64,000 nucleotides of DNA from Gammaproteobacteria bacterium. GTDB taxonomy: Bacteria > Pseudomonadota > Gammaproteobacteria > SZUA-152. The stretch lies in contig JAOUJW010000011.1 of NCBI GenBank assembly GCA_029882975.1, positions 62,001 to 126,000 of the forward strand, given 5' to 3'. The notes beneath the pieces are model-generated. The model was not told where the DNA came from and did no database searches. It saw nothing but the letters and a program-made list of their open reading frames with translations. Made by a program: the position numbers and the translations under genes. Shown here one piece after another: positions 36,569 through 46,156 of this stretch (position 1 is its first letter; the number at the start of each line of letters is the position of its first letter).

Positions 36569-36820
36569 TTATCGAGAACTTTTTACGGACACAGCCCATA
36601 GGCCCAAAATACCGCCCGCCATAAAAAACAGGGAAAACGCCAGATCGCCGCCTTTTACACCGGATATGACGGGTACATTCCACAGCAACGACAAGACGAA
36701 AGCACAGGTAAACAATGCCAAGCCCAACAGAATATTAATCCGTTGCCATAGGGGGCGCCGTAGCCAGTCACAGACACGATCCGGAAAAACTGTTGTATTG
36801 CTATTAGCCCGTTTCCTCAT
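36569..36820 (-). CDS. Small two-span membrane protein, function unknown
   Basis: 83 residues. A basic N-terminus (MRKRANSNTT...) precedes two hydrophobic segments, about 31-48 (LLGLALFTCAFVLSLLW) and 59-76 (LAFSLFFMAGGILGLWAV), and the protein ends in Lys/Arg. This predicts both termini inside. It lies upstream of the redox operon on the same strand with a 72-bp gap and could be cotranscribed. No family recognised. Confidence 0.65.
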   Translation of the reverse strand: MRKRANSNTTVFPDRVCDWLRRPLWQRINILLGLALFTCAFVLSLLWNVPVISGVKGGDLAFSLFFMAGGILGLWAVSVKSSR

Positions 36821-37173
36821 ATCCCCGTCACCCTCTATTGCTCTACCGCTTCATATCCACTCTTCCACACGCTTTTGTTACTGGCTTTAAGTTTAGGTGC
36901 TTTATCACTAATTAGAACGATAGATACGAAATTTTAATAAGAACAATCGTCCTATTGTGCGCAAAACATTCAATCTGATCGCATAACAATCAAATTGAGG
37001 TTTCTCCACCGGCCTTATGTCGCGCCCCTTACACCGGAGTTACTCAGTTCTATGTTAGTCTCCCTTGGTTGTCCATGGTTTTCGAGGCAACAATCCGTGG
37101 CATCAATCCGTGGCAACAACCCGCACCTGGGTTTTTACCCTCATTTCGATAACGGTCATTAAGGAGATGGATT
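36821..37173. other. Intergenic region upstream of the subtilase, 353 bp
   Basis: No gene is seen. The left half is AT-rich. Near 37085-37120 a short imperfect repeat (CAATCCGTGGCA twice) occurs. The subtilase ribosome-binding site (AAGGAG) is at 37160-37165. Promoters for both divergent genes must lie here, but I cannot point to them. Confidence 0.5.
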
Positions 37174-38532
37174 ATGGAGAATCGTTTTTCACTACTGTCC
37201 GTAGTTTCCCTTTGCCTGACAGTACTCGCTATAGCCGGCATAAGTCCCAACATCAAGGCAGCAGCCGGTACCGACGAAATTGTTAATACCTGCACCGCTT
37301 TGTACGGCGGAGTATTCAACCCCGCTAACAAGGAACCCCTGGGCACCTGCCAATGGGATATGAGCCTGATTAAAGCAGGTGAATCCAGTTATAGCCAAGC
37401 CACTGGCAAAGGCGTCAGAGTCGGCGTCATTGACACAGGAGTAGACATCAATCACCCAGACATTCGTGCCAATCTGGACCTGGAGCAGTCCTGTTCCTTT
37501 ATTTACAATCACACGCCAACAGCCCATCCCAATGAAATCGCTAACGGAGACTGCCGTAACAAAGCTGCGGTACAAGATCTGGCCGGTCACGGTACTCACG
37601 TAGCCTCCACGATTGCCGCTCCACTCAATGATATAGGCATCGCCGGCGTGGCACCGGAAGCTACCATTGTTGCCCTGAAGGTATGCACCTTTGCAGGCTA
37701 TTGTTTTGCCGACTCGGTGGCAGCAGCACTGCGCTATGCCGGTGATTTGGGACTGGATGTGGTGAATCTGAGTTTATTTGCCGATCCGTATTTGTATTAT
37801 TGCAAGTCCGAAGCAGAGCAACGAAAAATTCTCTCTGAGTTAGAAGGCGCCGCCCGCTACGCCCAACAAAAAGGCGTGTTGATTGTAGCATCTGCAGGAA
37901 ATGAACAAGCAGACTTGCAACATCCCCTCATTGACGACATCAGCCCGGACTGGCCTCCGGGAACCGCCGAAACCCGCTATGTGCGCAATAACTGCCGTGT
38001 GGCGCCGGCAGAACTGCCCGGAGTGATGACCGTCGCAGCCACCGGCCCTATCGGTTACCCCGGTTATGACCTGTGGATTGCCGACTACTCCAGTGTCGGC
38101 ATGTCTCGCGTCGATATCGCCGCCCCCGGCGGTGACTATTTTCGAGCCACTGGCACAGCCCAGGATGCTATCTTAGCCGCCATGACCAGTACCAGTGAGG
38201 ACGGACTGTGGGATTTTTTTGATTCTTTGAACGCGGTGTTTCCCGGCATCACCGTCGTGGACCAAGGGGCCCGTTACATTTATCTAAACGGTACGTCCAT
38301 GGCAGCGCCCCATGCCACCGGCGTTGCTGCACTGGTGAAACAACGACACCCTGAGTACAGCCCTGCTGCCGTCAAAGCCACGGTGGAACTCACGGCACAA
38401 GCCCTGAGTTGCCCGCCTAACTGGGAGCCGCTCGGACCGCTGGATATGCGCGAACGGTGTTACGGTGATGGTGGCCGCACCTCATTTTTTGGACATGGCG
38501 TGGTGGATGCCGAAGCGGCTGCGGCTCACTAA
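37174..38532 (+). CDS. Secreted subtilisin-like serine protease (S8)
   Basis: 452 residues with a signal peptide (about 1-31). The catalytic triad is intact: Asp87 in VIDTGVDINHPD, His139 in GHGTHVAS, Ser375 in NGTSMAAPHATG. The oxyanion Asn is in SAGNEQ. Several Cys in the mature part suggest disulfides. There is no long propeptide before the catalytic domain (about 50 residues), which is short for the family. It is exported to the periplasm or outside. AAGGAG lies 8 nt before the ATG. The 3' end merges into a tandem repeat that contains the stop codon. Confidence 0.93.
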   Translation: MENRFSLLSVVSLCLTVLAIAGISPNIKAAAGTDEIVNTCTALYGGVFNPANKEPLGTCQWDMSLIKAGESSYSQATGKGVRVGVIDTGVDINHPDIRANLDLEQSCSFIYNHTPTAHPNEIANGDCRNKAAVQDLAGHGTHVASTIAAPLNDIGIAGVAPEATIVALKVCTFAGYCFADSVAAALRYAGDLGLDVVNLSLFADPYLYYCKSEAEQRKILSELEGAARYAQQKGVLIVASAGNEQADLQHPLIDDISPDWPPGTAETRYVRNNCRVAPAELPGVMTVAATGPIGYPGYDLWIADYSSVGMSRVDIAAPGGDYFRATGTAQDAILAAMTSTSEDGLWDFFDSLNAVFPGITVVDQGARYIYLNGTSMAAPHATGVAALVKQRHPEYSPAAVKATVELTAQALSCPPNWEPLGPLDMRERCYGDGGRTSFFGHGVVDAEAAAAH

Positions 38533-38623
38533 AACCTTAAGTTCACTAAAACCTTAGTTCACTAAAACCTTAGTTCACTAAAACCTTAGTTCACTAAAAC
38601 CTTAGTTCACTAAAACCTTAGTT
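38527..38623 (+). repeat. 16-bp tandem repeat spanning the subtilase stop codon
   Basis: Six units of CACTAAAACCTTAGTT (the first is 17 bp with one extra A) run from 38527 to 38623. The first unit holds the last codon and TAA of the protease (CAC TAA), so the repeat is a serial duplication of the gene end. The units are nearly identical, which implies recent expansion. Confidence 0.92.
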
Positions 38624-38650
38624 CAGTAAAAAACCGCTTAAATTATACAC

Positions 38651-38688
38651 AAGCGGCGCATGAGGTGTTTTATTGTGCGCCGCTTTAC
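38651..38688 (+). terminator. Probable terminator after the subtilase
   Basis: A 10-bp perfect stem (AAGCGGCGCA, 38651-38660, with TGCGCCGCTT, 38676-38685) has a 15-nt loop and only a short T-run. It lies downstream of the 16-bp repeat. Confidence 0.55.
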
Positions 38689-38788
38689 CGTTGGGGCTTT
38701 AGTTGACCCTGATCATGGTACTCACCGGCATCCTGGCTTAGTGTGAAATAAGTGACGCTGAAAATAATTCGATACTACGGAGTGTGGA

Positions 38789-39847
38789 GTGCCACATTCA
38801 CACAACACACCAATCAAACTGAGTCGACGCCGCTTTATCGCGTTCGTGGCTGCAATAATAGCCAGTGGTGCACTTAAAGCCAAACTCCACCCCTACCCCG
38901 CCTTTAACCAACCAAATCAACAGATAAGATTTGCAGATTTATCCGGCCTGGGACCGGAGTTGGATGGACCGCGAGTCGAGGAAATATCCATCCCCTTACA
39001 CCCGGAACAGAAACTGAGAACAACATCCTACACTGAAAACGATTTTCGCATCATTGAAACTCTATTAATGGATTTACTGCGGGAAAACGGCGTCAGCTGG
39101 AGCGATGCTTTTCACATAAAAATGGGGTTCCAACACTATGGCTTAGCCCATCCATTCCGCCACAACGCCGATCTATTACAATATTGCCGTAATGTTGAGG
39201 AATATTTACATCACAGAATCAGAAACCTGTTTAAGGTTAAACTACCCTGGCGTCTGCTATCCAATCACGAAAAAGAAATAGGCCAGTCTGTTACATTCAA
39301 CGCGGTCATCGGACGATTTACCTACTATTTGCTCCGCGCCCGTATCATCGGTGTTGAATCATTAGAGGTGCCATCCTTAGTCAGCGCCACCGCCATAGAT
39401 AGAGCAATTCATTACATAGAAAGCGACAACAGTTTCACACCCACACGGGGACTAATATATATCATTCCCGGCCTGACCTCCCTGATTTCCCCTTTTTCTG
39501 AGATATTGCACTTATCGCTGCACAAGCCGGCGCGGGTTTACCAACGTCAATTGGAGCGACGCTTAGCGCCAAATGCAGCCTGGTTGAATGCTCGAAGCTT
39601 TACAGAGACTATCAACGAAGCCGCAGCTTTACAATTAAGCAAAGAATTTCTTACTCATTACAACCCGGCTCGCCTAAAGGATTTGCGTCTTATTACTCAA
39701 AATCAGGCCCAACGCCTATTACTACTACCCTACGCACTCGCTTATATGCGCAAAAAAGGCGTACAACACAGCATTGATCTGTTTAGCGAAAACCCAGACA
39801 AACTATTGCAACAAATAAGCAAGGCTGAGACAGCAAACGTGATGTAG
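38789..39847 (+). CDS. Tat-exported protein of unknown function
   Basis: 352 residues from a GTG preceded by GGAG. The N-terminus has a twin-arginine motif (SRRRFI, residues 12-17) and a hydrophobic stretch (AFVAAIIASGALKA), so Tat export is likely. The mature part is mostly helical. It includes EILHLSLH (about 244-251) and NEAAALQLSKEF (about 284), together a possible metal-binding pattern (ExxHxxxH plus a downstream Glu) that is only suggestive. No family recognised. A Tat substrate often carries a cofactor or a pre-folded metal site. Confidence 0.75.
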   Translation: MPHSHNTPIKLSRRRFIAFVAAIIASGALKAKLHPYPAFNQPNQQIRFADLSGLGPELDGPRVEEISIPLHPEQKLRTTSYTENDFRIIETLLMDLLRENGVSWSDAFHIKMGFQHYGLAHPFRHNADLLQYCRNVEEYLHHRIRNLFKVKLPWRLLSNHEKEIGQSVTFNAVIGRFTYYLLRARIIGVESLEVPSLVSATAIDRAIHYIESDNSFTPTRGLIYIIPGLTSLISPFSEILHLSLHKPARVYQRQLERRLAPNAAWLNARSFTETINEAAALQLSKEFLTHYNPARLKDLRLITQNQAQRLLLLPYALAYMRKKGVQHSIDLFSENPDKLLQQISKAETANVM

Positions 39848-39879
39848 GTACACAGAGCGCCAACACGATTCTGGGAACA

Positions 39880-42800
39880 CTACCTAATAGCCATAACTAT
39901 TTCTTCATCATCATTGTCTTGCTTATCGATTGCTATACCCAATTCTCGCCCTAGCGCATCACGAAACCGCACCAGGTTTATTGGCTTGGTCAAATATTGC
40001 CGAAACCCGGCTTTAAGGCCTTTCTCTATGTGTTCACGCATAGCAGATGCACTTAACGCGATGCACTTAAGATCTGTGGTCTCCGGCATGGACTGCAGGC
40101 GAGCCAAGGCCTCGTAACCGTTGATGCCCGGAAGATTCAAATCCAATATGACAAGATCCGGCTTATGTTTTCGCGCCAACTCAATACCAGACTCAGCATC
40201 GGTAGCACAAAGCAATTCAATACTATCCATTTTACGAATCGTCGACTCCACTAAACGCAAATTGGCGGGATTATCCTCTATATACAAAACTTGCATTACC
40301 CTGGCGGTATTTACGTTGGGCGTCTGCCTGTTTACAGACTCCGTTTGAACGTCGAGGGAAGGCGTTGTACCCGATTCAACAGCCAATGGTAATTCCAACC
40401 AAAACGTGCTGCCTTGCTGTGGTACACTGACCACACCGATTTCTCCTTGCATTAACTCAACCAAACTCTTACAAATCGTCAAGCCGATCCCGGTCCCTTC
40501 GATTTCCGAGTATTCCGCGCCAAGCCGGTTGAATGGCTCAAACACACACTCCAGCGATTTCTGATCAATACCATTGCCGGTATCTACGATCTCAATACGC
40601 AGCGTATCACCGGGCATGACTTTTGAATAAATGTCCACTCTTCCGCCTTTGTGATTGTATTTTATGGCATTAGATAGGAGATTCACGATAACTTCCTTCA
40701 ATCGTAGTTTGTCGGCAATTATCTCGCAACTCGTTTCATCAATATGGTTGTGTATGGAAATACGCGAGAGCTCTGCCATCGCGCTGACCATAACGATAGA
40801 ATCACGAATAATATCCCCCGGTCGAAGGGCTTGCAAATTGACATCTATTTTCCCGACTTCAATCTTACTTAAGTCCAATACCTCATTAATCAAATCCAAT
40901 AAATGCCCCCCTGCAGACACGATTTCATTAACATGATCCATTTGTTCCTCGTCGAGTTGCTCTTCCTGCAGGATCTGCCCGAACCCCAAGATCGCATTTA
41001 ATGGTGTACGCAATTCATGGCTCATACGCCCCAGAAACGCAGACTTCAGTCGGGTTGCAGCCTCGGCCTCTTCTTTTGCTTCTTGCATAGACGCCTGAGT
41101 TTTCCTCCTAAAGTGTATTTCATCCTCCAGCCTCGCAATGGCATCCTGCAATTCCGCGGTGCGTTCCTCCACTCGCTGCTCCAGTTGATCACGATACTGC
41201 TCCAGTCTGAGTTCGCTTTCCTTGCGTTGCGAGATATCTTCAACGCTTGACCAAATGTAGTCCTGATTATCGCGACGAATAATCAAACCGGAAAGCCGTA
41301 CTGCCACACAGCGCCCATCTTTGTGAATATGTTCTTTTTCATAGGGACCATAACTTCCGGTTTTTCGCAAAGATTCCGATCGCCGCTTTTCGTCCTCGGT
41401 ATATTTTTCCGGGGTTATATCCCAGCAATTTAGCGAGTAACATTCATCGATACTCCTGCCTATTATATCCGCGTAAGCCTGGTTAACGTGCACAAGATTC
41501 CCTTCCATATCAGTCAACGCGAGACCAATGGGAGAGTTTTCAAATAGCATACGATTATTTCGCGCATCCACGGTTTGCGCATCCAAGGACTGCTGTAGTT
41601 TATGCTGACTCTCTTTTAATTCCCGACTCCTATCGTTAACAGCACGGATAAGTTCATTAAATGCACTGGCAAACTGACCCAGCTCATCGTTGCGCCTATC
41701 ATCCAACTCTATATTTAGATCTGTTCCAGTACCTGCTTTGATTTGATTCAAAAAACCTTGCATTGGGATAGACACATTTTTCCGAATAACCTGCCACAGT
41801 ATCAATACTTCAAGAATTAGAGAGAGTGCACCAATCAATAGAACCAATCGGGCTGTGGCAAAGGCTTTGCTGCTCACCAAGCTTTTTGGATAAATGGTGA
41901 CTTGATTCCAGCCAGGCCCTTGAATTTTGTTTCTGACTATATACTCATCGTAGTCACTGTTATCTATGACCTCTTCAGCGGCATTTACATTTTTCACCCG
42001 ATGGTAAATCGCTTTCAGATGCTTATCCCCCGATTGGGCAATATCGAACATTCCTTTTGCCCTTTTAATTTCTTCCAATTTATGAGGGTGTACAATCAAG
42101 CGCCCATCGTCTCTAAAAATAACGGTATAGGCGCCTTCGATATCCACTTTCATCGTCCGTTCCATAAGCTCATTGAGCATTATATCGTGACCGATGGTGG
42201 CAATATGTTTTCCTTGGTAGTCTACCGGCGTTTCCAGCGACACCATCCACACATCCGAACCAATATCATAGAATAATCCAGTCCATACCGGTTTTCGGTC
42301 CGGGTTGTTTTCTTCATCAGCAATCCACACGTACTCCTCTTTCAACAAATCCATGTCACCGGGAAGATCGTGTGCCCAGTTGGGATATTCCGGCCAATAA
42401 AGTAAAATAAAGTTTTCCGGCGTGGTGAAATATATATTTTGAAACCGTTGATGCCACACCGGGCCGTACTTATCACTCATGTCGTATAACAGCAAAGCCT
42501 TTTGTCGCAATGCAGGAGAAAGTTTGACATCCTTCCCTATAAACCCGGATGCGTCGGTAAATCCATTAAACCCTTGCTTACGGCTTCTAACAGTACCATC
42601 AGGAAATTTTTCAAATAATTGTGAAAATCGTTTTTCATCGTCACTGGATAAGCCGGTTTGTTGCCGCAATTGCTGTAAAATATCCTGCTTGACCAGTCGG
42701 TGATTTTCTCCCGCCTGTTTGAAAAGCTCGCTGTTGTAATTGGCACGCTCCACATTGTATTGGTACAAATATTCCAAGGCTTGATCGGTAATCACCTGGC

Positions 42801-42909
42801 TCACATGATAATAGGAAATCATTGTCATCAGCACGATAACAATCGCAACACGCAACCCCATCTGCAGCAGCGTTTTTGCTGCCAATGATTGTCTTAATGT
42901 ATCTTCCAT
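39880..42909 (-). CDS. Hybrid sensor histidine kinase (dCache-HAMP-PAS-HisKA-HATPase-REC)
   Basis: 1009 residues. Membrane segment about 19-38, a periplasmic double-Cache-like sensor (about 50-345), a second segment (354-375), HAMP (376-430) and PAS (455-565). A coiled coil and the H-box with phospho-His631 (MSHELRTPLN) follow, then the ATPase N box (NLLSNAIKYN) and G boxes (DTGNGID, GTGIGLT), and a receiver domain (871-1000) with phospho-Asp923 (LVILDLNLPG). The signal is probably a small extracellular ligand. No output protein is encoded next to it, so its phosphorelay partner lies elsewhere. Confidence 0.93.
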   Translation of the reverse strand: MEDTLRQSLAAKTLLQMGLRVAIVIVLMTMISYYHVSQVITDQALEYLYQYNVERANYNSELFKQAGENHRLVKQDILQQLRQQTGLSSDDEKRFSQLFEKFPDGTVRSRKQGFNGFTDASGFIGKDVKLSPALRQKALLLYDMSDKYGPVWHQRFQNIYFTTPENFILLYWPEYPNWAHDLPGDMDLLKEEYVWIADEENNPDRKPVWTGLFYDIGSDVWMVSLETPVDYQGKHIATIGHDIMLNELMERTMKVDIEGAYTVIFRDDGRLIVHPHKLEEIKRAKGMFDIAQSGDKHLKAIYHRVKNVNAAEEVIDNSDYDEYIVRNKIQGPGWNQVTIYPKSLVSSKAFATARLVLLIGALSLILEVLILWQVIRKNVSIPMQGFLNQIKAGTGTDLNIELDDRRNDELGQFASAFNELIRAVNDRSRELKESQHKLQQSLDAQTVDARNNRMLFENSPIGLALTDMEGNLVHVNQAYADIIGRSIDECYSLNCWDITPEKYTEDEKRRSESLRKTGSYGPYEKEHIHKDGRCVAVRLSGLIIRRDNQDYIWSSVEDISQRKESELRLEQYRDQLEQRVEERTAELQDAIARLEDEIHFRRKTQASMQEAKEEAEAATRLKSAFLGRMSHELRTPLNAILGFGQILQEEQLDEEQMDHVNEIVSAGGHLLDLINEVLDLSKIEVGKIDVNLQALRPGDIIRDSIVMVSAMAELSRISIHNHIDETSCEIIADKLRLKEVIVNLLSNAIKYNHKGGRVDIYSKVMPGDTLRIEIVDTGNGIDQKSLECVFEPFNRLGAEYSEIEGTGIGLTICKSLVELMQGEIGVVSVPQQGSTFWLELPLAVESGTTPSLDVQTESVNRQTPNVNTARVMQVLYIEDNPANLRLVESTIRKMDSIELLCATDAESGIELARKHKPDLVILDLNLPGINGYEALARLQSMPETTDLKCIALSASAMREHIEKGLKAGFRQYLTKPINLVRFRDALGRELGIAIDKQDNDDEEIVMAIR

Positions 42910-42995
42910 CCAATGATCCCGGCGTGGTTTTTTTGTAAAAAGGACACGTTAACCAATCCACCTATACAAATCAAAACCGGTACAGGGCAAGCCAG

Positions 42996-43910
42996 TCATG
43001 TCAAATGCTCCAAACGGCAGGTCTCATCCGGCCATTCAATTTCGAAAGTGGAGTGATAAACTCCGTGAGTATCCACAATGCTTCTCAATCGTTGTTTCAG
43101 ATTGGCGTATTCTTCAGAGGTCAAAACGCTACCCGTTACTATATGGGCGGTCAACACCGCTCGCTCGCCATCCAAGGACCAAAGATGTAAATGATGCACC
43201 GAATCCACCCACTCTAAACTTTCGATTTGTTGCTCAATGGAAGTAATGCTGGCTGAATCAGGTGTGGCCTGTAAAAACACCGGCAAAATCTGTTTCAAAC
43301 GCTTCACCACATTAGCTAAAATGTACACGGTAATTAACACCGCCAAAATCGGATCCAAAACCGGTACATCTTTGAACAACAGAATCACGGCCACCACCAA
43401 TATAGCCACCCACCCCAACACATCCTCCAATAGATGCAGCGCTACCACTTTGATGTTTTCACTTTGTCCTTTCGCCAAGCGCAACATAGCAAATCCGTTG
43501 ACACCAACCCCCAGTAAGGCCAACATAACCATCCCTTGGGCGTTGGAGCTCTCTGGTGTAACAATTCGGGGAATGGCCTCACTCAGCACATAAAAAGAAC
43601 TTAACAACAATACTAAAGCACTGATTACCGCTCCCAACAGCGTAAACCGCCGATAACCATAGGTATATTTCTTGGTCGCTTCTTTACCGGAGACTGACTC
43701 AAAATACCAAGCCTGAGCCAAGGCAAAGCTATCACCTAAATCGTGAACCGCATCAGCCAGGATTGCGGTACTGTTGGTCCACATACCACCAATGAACTCG
43801 ATGACCGTAAAACCCAGATTGAGAAAAAACGCCAGTTTAAGATTGCTGATTGCGGAATGATGGTGCTGACCCAAATGATCGTGATGATGTTGATCGTGGG
43901 AGTGCCCCAT
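42996..43910 (-). CDS. Cation diffusion facilitator (zinc-type CDF)
   Basis: 304 residues from the ATG at 43910. The cytoplasmic N-terminus is His-rich (MGHSHDQHHHDHLGQHHH), and six membrane segments follow. The metal site is visible in ILADAVHDLGDSFAL (HxxxD on TM2) with a partner in LHLLEDVLGW on TM5. A cytoplasmic ferredoxin-like domain (VDSVHHLHLWSLDGE) ends the protein. CDF proteins export Zn/Co/Cd by proton antiport. The frame extends to 44123, but that part is the DUF1272 gene in another frame. It starts 7 bp after the DUF1272 stop. Confidence 0.92.
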   Translation of the reverse strand: MGHSHDQHHHDHLGQHHHSAISNLKLAFFLNLGFTVIEFIGGMWTNSTAILADAVHDLGDSFALAQAWYFESVSGKEATKKYTYGYRRFTLLGAVISALVLLLSSFYVLSEAIPRIVTPESSNAQGMVMLALLGVGVNGFAMLRLAKGQSENIKVVALHLLEDVLGWVAILVVAVILLFKDVPVLDPILAVLITVYILANVVKRLKQILPVFLQATPDSASITSIEQQIESLEWVDSVHHLHLWSLDGERAVLTAHIVTGSVLTSEEYANLKQRLRSIVDTHGVYHSTFEIEWPDETCRLEHLT

Positions 43911-43917
43911 GAGTCGG

Positions 43918-44226
43918 TTATCTCTGACTGGGGGGGACTGCCCGAATTGGGTCCGCAAAGCGTTGTTGGTCTTGTGGATCCACCGGTCGGTGCTTAACCG
44001 TACCCGAAGCCGGATAGTTCCCCAAACAGTTACCGTCCTTCCAGTCGGACCGGGGTCGAATTGGCCGCTTGCAAAACCCTCCACCGCAGTTAGGGCAGAC
44101 GTTGTCCAGCACCTCGTCGACACATTTTTGACAAAAAGTACATTCGAAGGAGCAAATCATGGCCTCCGTAGAATCCGGCGGTAGTGCTTTGTTACAATGT
44201 TCACAGCTTGGCCTTAGTTCCAACAT
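43918..44226 (-). CDS. DUF1272-family cysteine-rich protein
   Basis: 102 residues with the DUF1272 signature: MLELRPSCEHCNKALPPDS, ICSFECTFCQKCVDEV, and VCPNCGGGFCKRP. The many Cys in CxxC pairs suggest two structural zinc sites. The C-terminal third is Arg/Pro-rich and unlike the core. GGAGGAG lies 6 nt upstream of the ATG. It is immediately upstream of the CDF gene (7-bp gap), so the pair is probably translated together. Family function is unknown. Confidence 0.87.
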   Translation of the reverse strand: MLELRPSCEHCNKALPPDSTEAMICSFECTFCQKCVDEVLDNVCPNCGGGFCKRPIRPRSDWKDGNCLGNYPASGTVKHRPVDPQDQQRFADPIRAVPPSQR

Positions 44227-44404
44227 GGTGGCTCCTCCTACGTTAACGCTCCCGTAAAACTATAACAAACTATCCAAGCAACACTGTCAATACCCTGCGG
44301 CCCTATTTACCACAGCACCCGGACATGGAACGAATTACGCACCGTTTTTGTGCGGCAATTTCGTCGTCCTTATTGGCCGAACAGCTAATCTAAAACCCCT
44401 TAAC

Positions 44405-45361
44405 CTAAGCACCAAACCAAAACTCTGCATCTTTATCCAGAAATTCGTCATACCGCATATAGTGGGAACCATCGCAGGAAAAGGTCAGACTCACAATACC
44501 ATTGAAAATATTGATAGATGCAGAACGCAAATAGATCGTTTCATCTTCCATACGCAAACGCTGCATATTCACCAGTACCGGCTCAATGCAATCTTTGGGC
44601 AGTACGGCATCGGCAGGGTAGCTTTGCAGAGGATACGCCAGACATATATCCGGGTCAGCCAAGGCCTCGTGATTTAAAATGCGATAACGATAAGGATCGT
44701 CAAAAAACCACACGGTGGCCCGACTGCTGGAAAAGTGAATCACCGCCTGAAAAACACCACGTTCGGTAAACAATTCCTCCAAAATGGAAAAAGCCTGCTC
44801 CCGGTTTTTATCCAACTTACTTTCCACGCGCATTTGCTGAAACACGGTACTGCGAATGGATGGGTCACCCTTAATTTGCTGCCAATGAGTCGGTTCTTCG
44901 TAAAGCACCGAAGTAACCGGCAGGTCTCGCAAGTCGAAGTCTGCGCCCAAATAACCCACCGCTTCGCCGTTGACCCGAATTAGGTGTAATGCGGTCAACG
45001 ACGGCCGGTGCGAACGCATACTCACGTAGGCCTCGGACAATAAGAACCCCCAACTGGGTACCGCTTCCTTCATGTAGGGCCGCTGGGACCGATCGCGTTG
45101 AAAGTGTTCCGGCAACAAGCCTTCCTGAGCCACATTATCACAGACCTGAATCCCTTTAGTGTCTAAAACATAGAGAAACGTACAATGGGGAATGTTAGGG
45201 AAACCATCCAGTAAAACCTGATTCAGGCCGTCACGGTGCGGCCAGACTGTTTCACACTGCAGTGCCAAACGAGTCAAGGGCTGCTGCAACAAACGCGACA
45301 GTTCCTCGCGTTGACGTTGGATGGCAATTTTCCAATTTTGTTCCACGGGCTCTCCAATCAT
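44405..45361 (-). CDS. PDC/Cache-like sensor-domain protein
   Basis: 318 residues, no membrane segment or signal peptide. The region TFLYVLDTKGIQVCDNV ... RSQRPYMKEAVPSWGFLLSEAYVS ... VGYLGADFDLRDL follows the pattern of PDC/Cache ligand-binding sensors, which are normally extracytoplasmic. The C-terminal half (VFQAVIHFSSSRATVWFFDD, MRRL-like EDETIYLRSASINIF) is unrecognised. A stand-alone soluble version probably works as a cytoplasmic sensor with an unknown partner. Confidence 0.65.
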   Translation of the reverse strand: MIGEPVEQNWKIAIQRQREELSRLLQQPLTRLALQCETVWPHRDGLNQVLLDGFPNIPHCTFLYVLDTKGIQVCDNVAQEGLLPEHFQRDRSQRPYMKEAVPSWGFLLSEAYVSMRSHRPSLTALHLIRVNGEAVGYLGADFDLRDLPVTSVLYEEPTHWQQIKGDPSIRSTVFQQMRVESKLDKNREQAFSILEELFTERGVFQAVIHFSSSRATVWFFDDPYRYRILNHEALADPDICLAYPLQSYPADAVLPKDCIEPVLVNMQRLRMEDETIYLRSASINIFNGIVSLTFSCDGSHYMRYDEFLDKDAEFWFGA

Positions 45362-45459
45362 AATCCCTGAGCAGGACTATAATATACCACCAGCTGTACA
45401 GAGATAGGAACGAATCACAGGCCGACAAACGGAAAACCACATGTGATGTCAGGAAAAAA

Positions 45460-46155
45460 TCACTCAGGTGTAACAGGTGCCAAATATTTTTTAAAAGCTT
45501 TTTCCATCGCGGCTTTCCCTCCGCTGTCCAACACCTCCCCATGGGAGACGATAATGCGATCGAAATCATGAGACATCACGAGGCGCATGGATTCGCCGAA
45601 TGCCTGCTTGTCCTTAACCAGGGTACGAATGGTAATGGTAGGCCCGAACTTTCTGTGTGCCCCATAGAGAATTAAAAACAGTTTGGGCCAACCACTGAGG
45701 TGGCCTTGAAAATTAAAGGCCAAATCCGTCAAAATCAAAGTCTTACTGGCATGATGCACAAACGCATATTCCTGCAATAACGGCATTCCTTCAATAGGAA
45801 TACAACTGATTTCACCATTGTGTAATTGGTTGATTTCCTGCGCCGACATGCCATCTAATGAAATATCCGCTGCCACTTTTTTCGCTTTGGCAGGTGCCAG
45901 AACCCTGGCATCCTTATCGCGCTTTTTCCAACTCATAATGAAAAGATTGTGCATCAAACTGGGAGTAACCAGATACCGAACCGGCCCCAAGGCCGTGATT
46001 TGGTCGTGGGTGGAACGATTGTATTTAGTGGGCGAATGCAACCAAAAAGAACCGTCCGACAACTGCACACATGTCATACGGTTGCCAAAATCTATTCCGA
46101 TCATGCGGAACGAAACCTCATCGACCCATAAGGAAGAGGCCAGTTGTCGCAACAT
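45460..46155 (-). CDS. DUF4336-family protein (metallo-beta-lactamase-like fold)
   Basis: 231 residues from the ATG at 46155, which has GGAGAC upstream. An ATG-less extension of the frame to 46281 is rejected. It begins MLRQLASSLWVDEVSFR and contains GPVRYLVTPSLMHNLF, TLILTDLAFNFQG and IVSHGEVLDSGGK, the degenerate metal positions of DUF4336. The function is unknown. It starts 1 bp after the marR stop, so the two are coexpressed. Confidence 0.82.
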   Translation of the reverse strand: MLRQLASSLWVDEVSFRMIGIDFGNRMTCVQLSDGSFWLHSPTKYNRSTHDQITALGPVRYLVTPSLMHNLFIMSWKKRDKDARVLAPAKAKKVAADISLDGMSAQEINQLHNGEISCIPIEGMPLLQEYAFVHHASKTLILTDLAFNFQGHLSGWPKLFLILYGAHRKFGPTITIRTLVKDKQAFGESMRLVMSHDFDRIIVSHGEVLDSGGKAAMEKAFKKYLAPVTPE

Positions 46156-46156
46156 A

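Noticed and set aside
38527-38623. A CRISPR array or phage attachment repeat
   Set aside because: No spacers, no integrase nearby, and the unit is explained by duplication of the gene end.
43911-44123. N-terminal extension of the CDF transporter
   Set aside because: This stretch overlaps the DUF1272 gene in another frame, and a proper CDF start with a His-rich tail lies at 43910.
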